From positions 682,001 to 746,000 of the forward strand of contig JAPTYK010000001.1 in the NCBI GenBank assembly GCA_026913215.1: a stretch of 64,000 bases of DNA, in the 5' to 3' direction. A program made the translations under genes and the position numbers. Numbering within the stretch: the first letter of the stretch is position 1; every line of letters begins with the position of its first letter. Below are positions 60,447-64,000 of this stretch, piece after piece. The notes beneath the pieces were generated by a model, which was given only the letters and a program-made list of their open reading frames with translations, searched no databases and was not told where the DNA came from. Source of the DNA: Streptomyces diastatochromogenes. GTDB taxonomy: Bacteria > Actinomycetota > Actinomycetes > Streptomycetales > Streptomycetaceae.

Positions 60447-60471
60447 GTTTGGCCATCAGGCAGGCTGCCTG

Positions 60472-60723
60472 TTAGGAACGTGGGCGCAGCTCGGCGGGCC
60501 GAGGTCCTTCCTCTTCGAGCTCAGGAGCGGCGTCTTCTGCCAGTAGGCGCCGCAGTCGGCGCTGCACTGCAGCGAGACACCGAAGTTTTGAGCGTGAAGC
60601 CCAGGTCCGAACACGCCGCGAAAGCCGACGAGCCTGTACGCCGTACCACCAGATGGCAACGGGCAGCAGCAGGCAGAGGAACAACCAGAACATCCACGGA
60701 AACTCTGTCACGTTCAACCTCAC
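60472..60723 (-). CDS. Small membrane protein
   Basis: 83 residues. One membrane helix near the start (FPWMFWLFLCLLLPVAIWWY) and a basic, then acidic tail (LRRLLAEDAAPELEEEG). The GTG start is weakly supported. Unrecognised. It lies upstream of, and on the same strand as, the HamA-like gene but is separated by a hairpin. Confidence 0.5.
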   Translation of the reverse strand: MRLNVTEFPWMFWLFLCLLLPVAIWWYGVQARRLSRRVRTWASRSKLRCLAAVQRRLRRLLAEDAAPELEEEGPRPAELRPRS

Positions 60724-60839
60724 GAAGGGATTGGCGCCCCCGCGCGAAGCTATGCGGCGAGGGCGAACCTACTCGGGGCGGGCTTCAGGCCCGTCCCCGG
60801 AGCGCGAGGTACGCGTGGCGCAGCCAGTCGCAGGAGACC

Positions 60840-61466
60840 GCACGGCGAAGACTCGGTCAGTTGAACCGTGAGGAGGTGTACGACGTGCTTGGCGGAGCCG
60901 TCGAGGCGACGCTGAACGATGTCCAGCAACAGCCTCGAGAGGGCACCGGCAGCCTCCGCGAGGCGCGCAAGTTCGGTGCTCGTTGGCGTGCGTCCGGCAC
61001 CACTGATTTCATCGAGCCGCCGGGACAAGTGCTCCATCGCCTCGAACGCGATGGTCGCCGACTTACCTGAGCCCGCTGTGTGCCATGTGATGTGCTCCAG
61101 TGCTGCGAGCCTCTGCTGCCCATCGAGCAGCAGCAAGGGGTCGACAGCGAGTGGTACGGGCTCAAGAGCGTGGAGAGCCCACGAAGTAGCGCACGGGAAC
61201 CCAGTTGCCTCTTCCGCTGTGCGGAGAAGTCGGCGCGTCAGCTCCTCGCCCGGAAGGCTGGAGGACGATCGGGTCTTCGCCTGAAAGAGCCAGACCTTCT
61301 GCAGATGCTTGAGCTGTGACTCGGCTCTGAGCAGCAGCCCATCGATCTTCGGTTCGTCGATGCCAACCGTCAGCATGTTGGTCGACACAACGATATCGAG
61401 CTGCGGCTCGATATCCGTGACCGGGTGAGCATCGAAGCCCTTGGGCTGGAGCATCCGGAGCGCCAT
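60840..61466 (-). CDS. Unrecognised protein with coding-like composition
   Basis: About 209 residues in one open frame. Codon third positions favour G/C moderately, so it looks coding. Blocks include LDIVVSTNMLTVGIDEPKID, a KVWLFQAKTRS segment (Q-x-K, possible nuclease-like) and LLLLDGQQRLAALEHI. The last resembles the DGQQR motif of DUF262/GmrS-type proteins, but the context does not. Upstream DNA continues in another frame, so it may be the 3' part of a longer broken gene. GC is lower than in the host genes. Confidence 0.4.
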
Positions 61467-61844
61467 TTCCCACGCCGAAAGCCAGGGGACTGGTCCCTCG
61501 CTCGCCCGCAGGTTGGTCGCTCACACCGGGAAGGTTACGCCATCTATCCTTCGCCTCTTCCCTCATCGCGAAAGCGCCTTGCAAGCACACTGTGCCGCCC
61601 ATCCGCAGGGGCGACACATCCCGGGCCTGCATGAGGCGTCCGGCTGTACTGCGCGCCGCCCCGCAGCCTCTTCGCCTGGCGGGAACCCAACGGGCCCTCC
61701 CCAGGTAAAGAGCAACCTGGCCGCCACCCGGAACACGCACGTCGCCCGGCTTCGGCAACGTGACATTGGCAAATCCCAGAGTTGAAGGGGCTTGGCCGTT
61801 CGAGGCACGATCCCGGTCCGACGGCAGCCGTAGGAGGGGAAGAC

Positions 61845-62135
61845 ATGTTCGGACGCAGGCGTGTGGCCCGTCAGCAGCGAGGAGCCTGGACGTGGGCTGA
61901 AGCCGTGAGCGCTACGCACGTCGAGCCCCCGCCCAACTCCCCGGCCGTGGTGCGACAGGAGGTGAAGGGGCTGATGATGACGCACCCCAATCCCCTGGTC
62001 GTCGACGGAGACGTCCGGGCGTGCGAGACGTGCGGCTCCTACCGCGGCTGGGTCGTGATCAGCCTCCGTGACGAGGTGTGGCTCCGCTGCCCCGCCGGCC
62101 ACGAGCAGCACGAGCCCCGCCTCGACACCGCGTAG
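61845..62135 (+). CDS. Small zinc-ribbon-like protein
   Basis: 96 residues from ATG 61845, with AGGAGGGGA upstream. It begins MFGRRRVARQQRGAWTW. A CETC pair and a later CPAGH could bind one zinc. Intact, with good codon use. Unrecognised; widespread Streptomyces small proteins look like this. Confidence 0.6.
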   Translation: MFGRRRVARQQRGAWTWAEAVSATHVEPPPNSPAVVRQEVKGLMMTHPNPLVVDGDVRACETCGSYRGWVVISLRDEVWLRCPAGHEQHEPRLDTA

Positions 62136-62294
62136 TACGACCGGCACAGCGGTCCGGTCACCCACCGGCACGACACCTACGACGACGGCCTGCGAGACCT
62201 CGGCCACTAACCCGTCCTCGTCCCGCCGAACCGCCGGAAGAGAGTCCGTTTCGGGCCCGGCGCTGTCAGACCGTCCGACCACCGAAGGATCCCC

Positions 62295-62987
62295 CTGCAC
62301 CGTCGTGCCTCCGCCGCTCTGTCCCTTGCCGCTCTTGTCGCCCTCGCCGTTTCGGGCTGTGCGAAGGGCAGCGCCTCCCTGCTTCCTCCGCTTCCGTGCT
62401 GGCCGGCGGGGCAAGCCGACTGCCCAGGCAAAGCTCGCAGAGACCCCGCCGTCCTCGGCGACGCTCTCCGAGCGGCTGCTGGACGAGACCGACCTCGGCC
62501 AGGACTACACCCGCCAGGCGAAGACCGAGAGCAGCGACCGCAACGATGTCACCATCATCGGCTGCCCCGCGCTGGAGAAGCTCGCCGGCGCCGGCGCCGC
62601 CGGCGGGGAGCTGGACTTCCCCACAGTGCGAAGGCCACGTTCTCCTACACCCGTGGCTCCGGATCCGAGGTAACCGAAGAGCTCTACAGCGACACCGTCG
62701 CCAAGCTGGCTCCCGGCACCAGGACCGTGTTCGAGGCGATGACCGGCTGTCCGGTGTACCAGGTCGTCGTGGGCGACCGTCCGATCGCCATCACGACGCA
62801 GAAGCTCCCGGCGCCTGCCCTCGGCGACGAAGCCTGGAGCCAGCTCCTCACCTTCACCGCGGGCGGTCGCGACACCGTGATGAAGCAGACCGCCGTCCGC
62901 GCCGGTTCCGTCCTCGTCGTCGTGTCCGGCTCTCCCGCCCTCGTCGACGCGCACTTGAACCGCGCGGTCGACAAGGCCCGAGGCTGA
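62295..62987 (+). CDS. Lipoprotein, frame-broken
   Basis: About 230 residues. A lipoprotein signal peptide is clear: LSLAALVALAVSGCAKG, with lipobox AVSGC. The mature part lies in two further frames: LSERLLDETDLGQDYTRQ and IIGCPALEKLAG, then VFEAMTGCPVYQVVVGDRP and a C-terminal LVDAHLNRAVDKARG. The two-Cys pattern and the acidic LDETDLG are typical of actinobacterial sensor-type lipoproteins. The start is uncertain. Terminated by a strong hairpin at 63001. Confidence 0.65.
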   Translation: MHRRASAALSLAALVALAVSGCAKGSASLLPPLPCWPAGQADCPGKARRDPAVLGDALRAAAGRDRPRPGLHPPGEDREQRPQRCHHHRLPRAGEARRRRRRRRGAGLPHSAKATFSYTRGSGSEVTEELYSDTVAKLAPGTRTVFEAMTGCPVYQVVVGDRPIAITTQKLPAPALGDEAWSQLLTFTAGGRDTVMKQTAVRAGSVLVVVSGSPALVDAHLNRAVDKARG

Positions 62988-63000
62988 CCGAGCGCGCACG

Positions 63001-63043
63001 AAGACGGCCCCTGGGCTCCGATGTGGAGCCCAGGGACCGTCTT
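63001..63043 (+). terminator. Hairpin terminator after lipoprotein gene
   Basis: A stem of 18 pairs and one mismatch with loop GATGT begins 14 bases after the lipoprotein stop. Typical of Streptomyces terminators without a long T run. Confidence 0.75.
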
Positions 63044-63647
63044 CATGTCTCGTCGAGCAGCGCCCGCGGCTGTTCAAGGGCAGGTGTGGCGACGGCGCTC
63101 GTCGTCAGTGATCACCTTCGCGGGGACGGCACGGGGCCATCCACACACGCCGGCCGCATCCCATCGGGCCTGGCCGGCGTACCGCAAGGTGCTCGGCACG
63201 CCGCTCATGGTCGTCAGGGCACCGGCGTGGGGCTGCGACCGGGAGCGGTGAGCGACCTGGCAGAGACCCTTCCCGGGTGGAGGGATCAGATCCCTTGCAC
63301 CCTCTCCGGGAAGCACCTGGTGCACCACCGCTGTCCCTCTTCGAGAAGGTGGTCACTGCGCACCTTCCACTTCTGCCCTGGAACGTGAATGCCGTCCTCA
63401 GGGCCATCACTGCAGGACAGACGCTGGAGCTCGTTCTCCACGGGGCCAACGGCCTGGTGCACGGCGCACTCATCCATGCGGGCGTCCGCAGTCCGTACAC
63501 GTTCACTGACAATCCACATTCTCGGGAGTCCTTCTGCCACATCAGACGATGGGAGTTTCCCCTGTGCGACGCCTCCAGGTGCCAGGCGGGGAAGCTGATG
63601 TGGCACGGCAACCTCGTCGAAGAGCGGAATGCCGCGCAGGCGGCAGG
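63044..63647. other. Region without a confident gene
   Basis: About 600 bases. A plus-strand frame from 63277 (VEGSDPLHPLREAP...) has mixed codon use and runs over the DUF317 gene, so I do not call it. Nothing else is clear. Confidence 0.3.
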
Positions 63648-64000
63648 TCAGACTGCGGGCGTCACGAAGAGACGGCCGGCGGCGCTCTCAGGCGGGTTGC
63701 GACGCAGCACCGGAGTGGGCGCGGCAAGCGATGCGGCGAAAGCAGAGACCAGATCGTGGGGAACGCTCGCGCTGAAGACGGCGGTCCACTGGTAGGGGTC
63801 GCCGATCACGGGCTCGGCCCACGCCTGCCAGCCAGACAGGCCGGGGCGCGGGTCGCCGTCGCGGATCATCTCGGGAAGCTCGGCCCAGGCGAATCCCGCC
63901 GACATGCCCGGGTCCCAGGCTCGGGTGTCGGGGGTGTCGATGTCCCGGGCCCAGCCCTGCGCGCACAGGGCGTCGAGGACGCGACCGTAGTGGTCGTAGT
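63648..64000 (-). CDS. DUF317 protein, 3' part (continues past window)
   Basis: The frame is open to the window edge, so only the C-terminal 117 residues are visible. Blocks GWARDIDTPDTRAWDPG, GWQAWAEPVIGDPYQWTAVF and VPHDLVSAFAASLAAPTPVL match DUF317, a Streptomyces family often found as tandem domains near element and cell-envelope genes. Function unknown. Confidence 0.75.
   Translation of the reverse strand, partial: YDHYGRVLDALCAQGWARDIDTPDTRAWDPGMSAGFAWAELPEMIRDGDPRPGLSGWQAWAEPVIGDPYQWTAVFSASVPHDLVSAFAASLAAPTPVLRRNPPESAAGRLFVTPAV

Noticed and set aside
60840..61466. DISARM-type helicase remnant
   Set aside because: Only the phrase VVSTNMLTVGID resembles a helicase motif; no Walker A or other motifs in the right order.
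63277..63795. Plus-strand 172-codon frame
   Set aside because: Mixed codon use and it runs over the DUF317 gene on the other strand.
1..64000. tRNA or rRNA genes
   Set aside because: I looked for T-loop and rRNA-like stretches and found none outside coding sequence, but no covariance search could be run.

Overview
The window is very GC-rich actinobacterial DNA, almost certainly Streptomyces. Pointers are the codon use, the many GTG starts and four-base start/stop overlaps, and family markers such as a large LuxR regulator, WhiB, DUF2637, DUF5999, DUF6082, DUF317 and an FxLD-type lanthipeptide locus. I saw no rRNA, tRNA or CRISPR array. Many clear genes are broken by one-base shifts, mostly in G or C runs. 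I read most of these as indel errors of a long-read draft and report such genes as single genes with their full span.

Region 1 (1-18.1 kb) looks like ordinary chromosome arm. It holds the end of a probable TetR regulator, a DUF1707 protein, a MocR-type regulator divergent from a crotonase across eight 15-bp repeats, and an operon of three hydrolases (secreted lipase, alpha/beta hydrolase, carboxylesterase). After these come a zinc metallopeptidase, small membrane and zinc-binding proteins, a HAD-like protein, a large LuxR (LAL) regulator, and an operon of isochorismatase-like, NTF2-like, MFS and alpha/beta hydrolase genes.

Region 2 (18.1-64 kb) reads as an accessory island. It opens with a 5' scrap of an MHS-type transporter, then a tyrosine integrase, a 59-residue excisionase-like protein and a 33-bp palindrome. 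From 20.6 to 33 kb come an epimerase, a TPR regulator, small DUF genes and a class I lanthipeptide cluster: an isoaspartate-type methyltransferase, a 65-residue precursor, full-length LanB, LanC, and a second protein matching the LanB C-terminal domain. A response-regulator gene next to it is split by a roughly 2-kb insertion with an IS110-family transposase and a HEAT-repeat gene.

From 36 to 39.6 kb lies a three-gene operon with the layout of an ABC-three-component defence system (DUF3732 ATPase, middle component, nuclease-CTD protein). It is followed by an FkbM methyltransferase, a P-loop kinase, a four-gene glycosyltransferase operon, an XRE regulator coupled to a peptide deformylase, a second kinase, and a LuxR-type regulator divergent from a 55-residue secreted peptide.

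From 49.7 to 55.9 kb is a replication and mobilisation module: replication-initiator-like protein, DnaC-like ATPase, WhiB, DUF2637 protein, MobC, relaxase, and a probable oriT-like inverted repeat. Convergent with it is a nuclease-helicase pair resembling Hachiman (HamA/HamB). The window ends with small genes, a lipoprotein and the 3' part of a DUF317 gene. The simplest overall reading is an integrated mobilisable element, or nested elements, carrying a RiPP cluster and at least two antiphage-type systems. Its right border is not visible.
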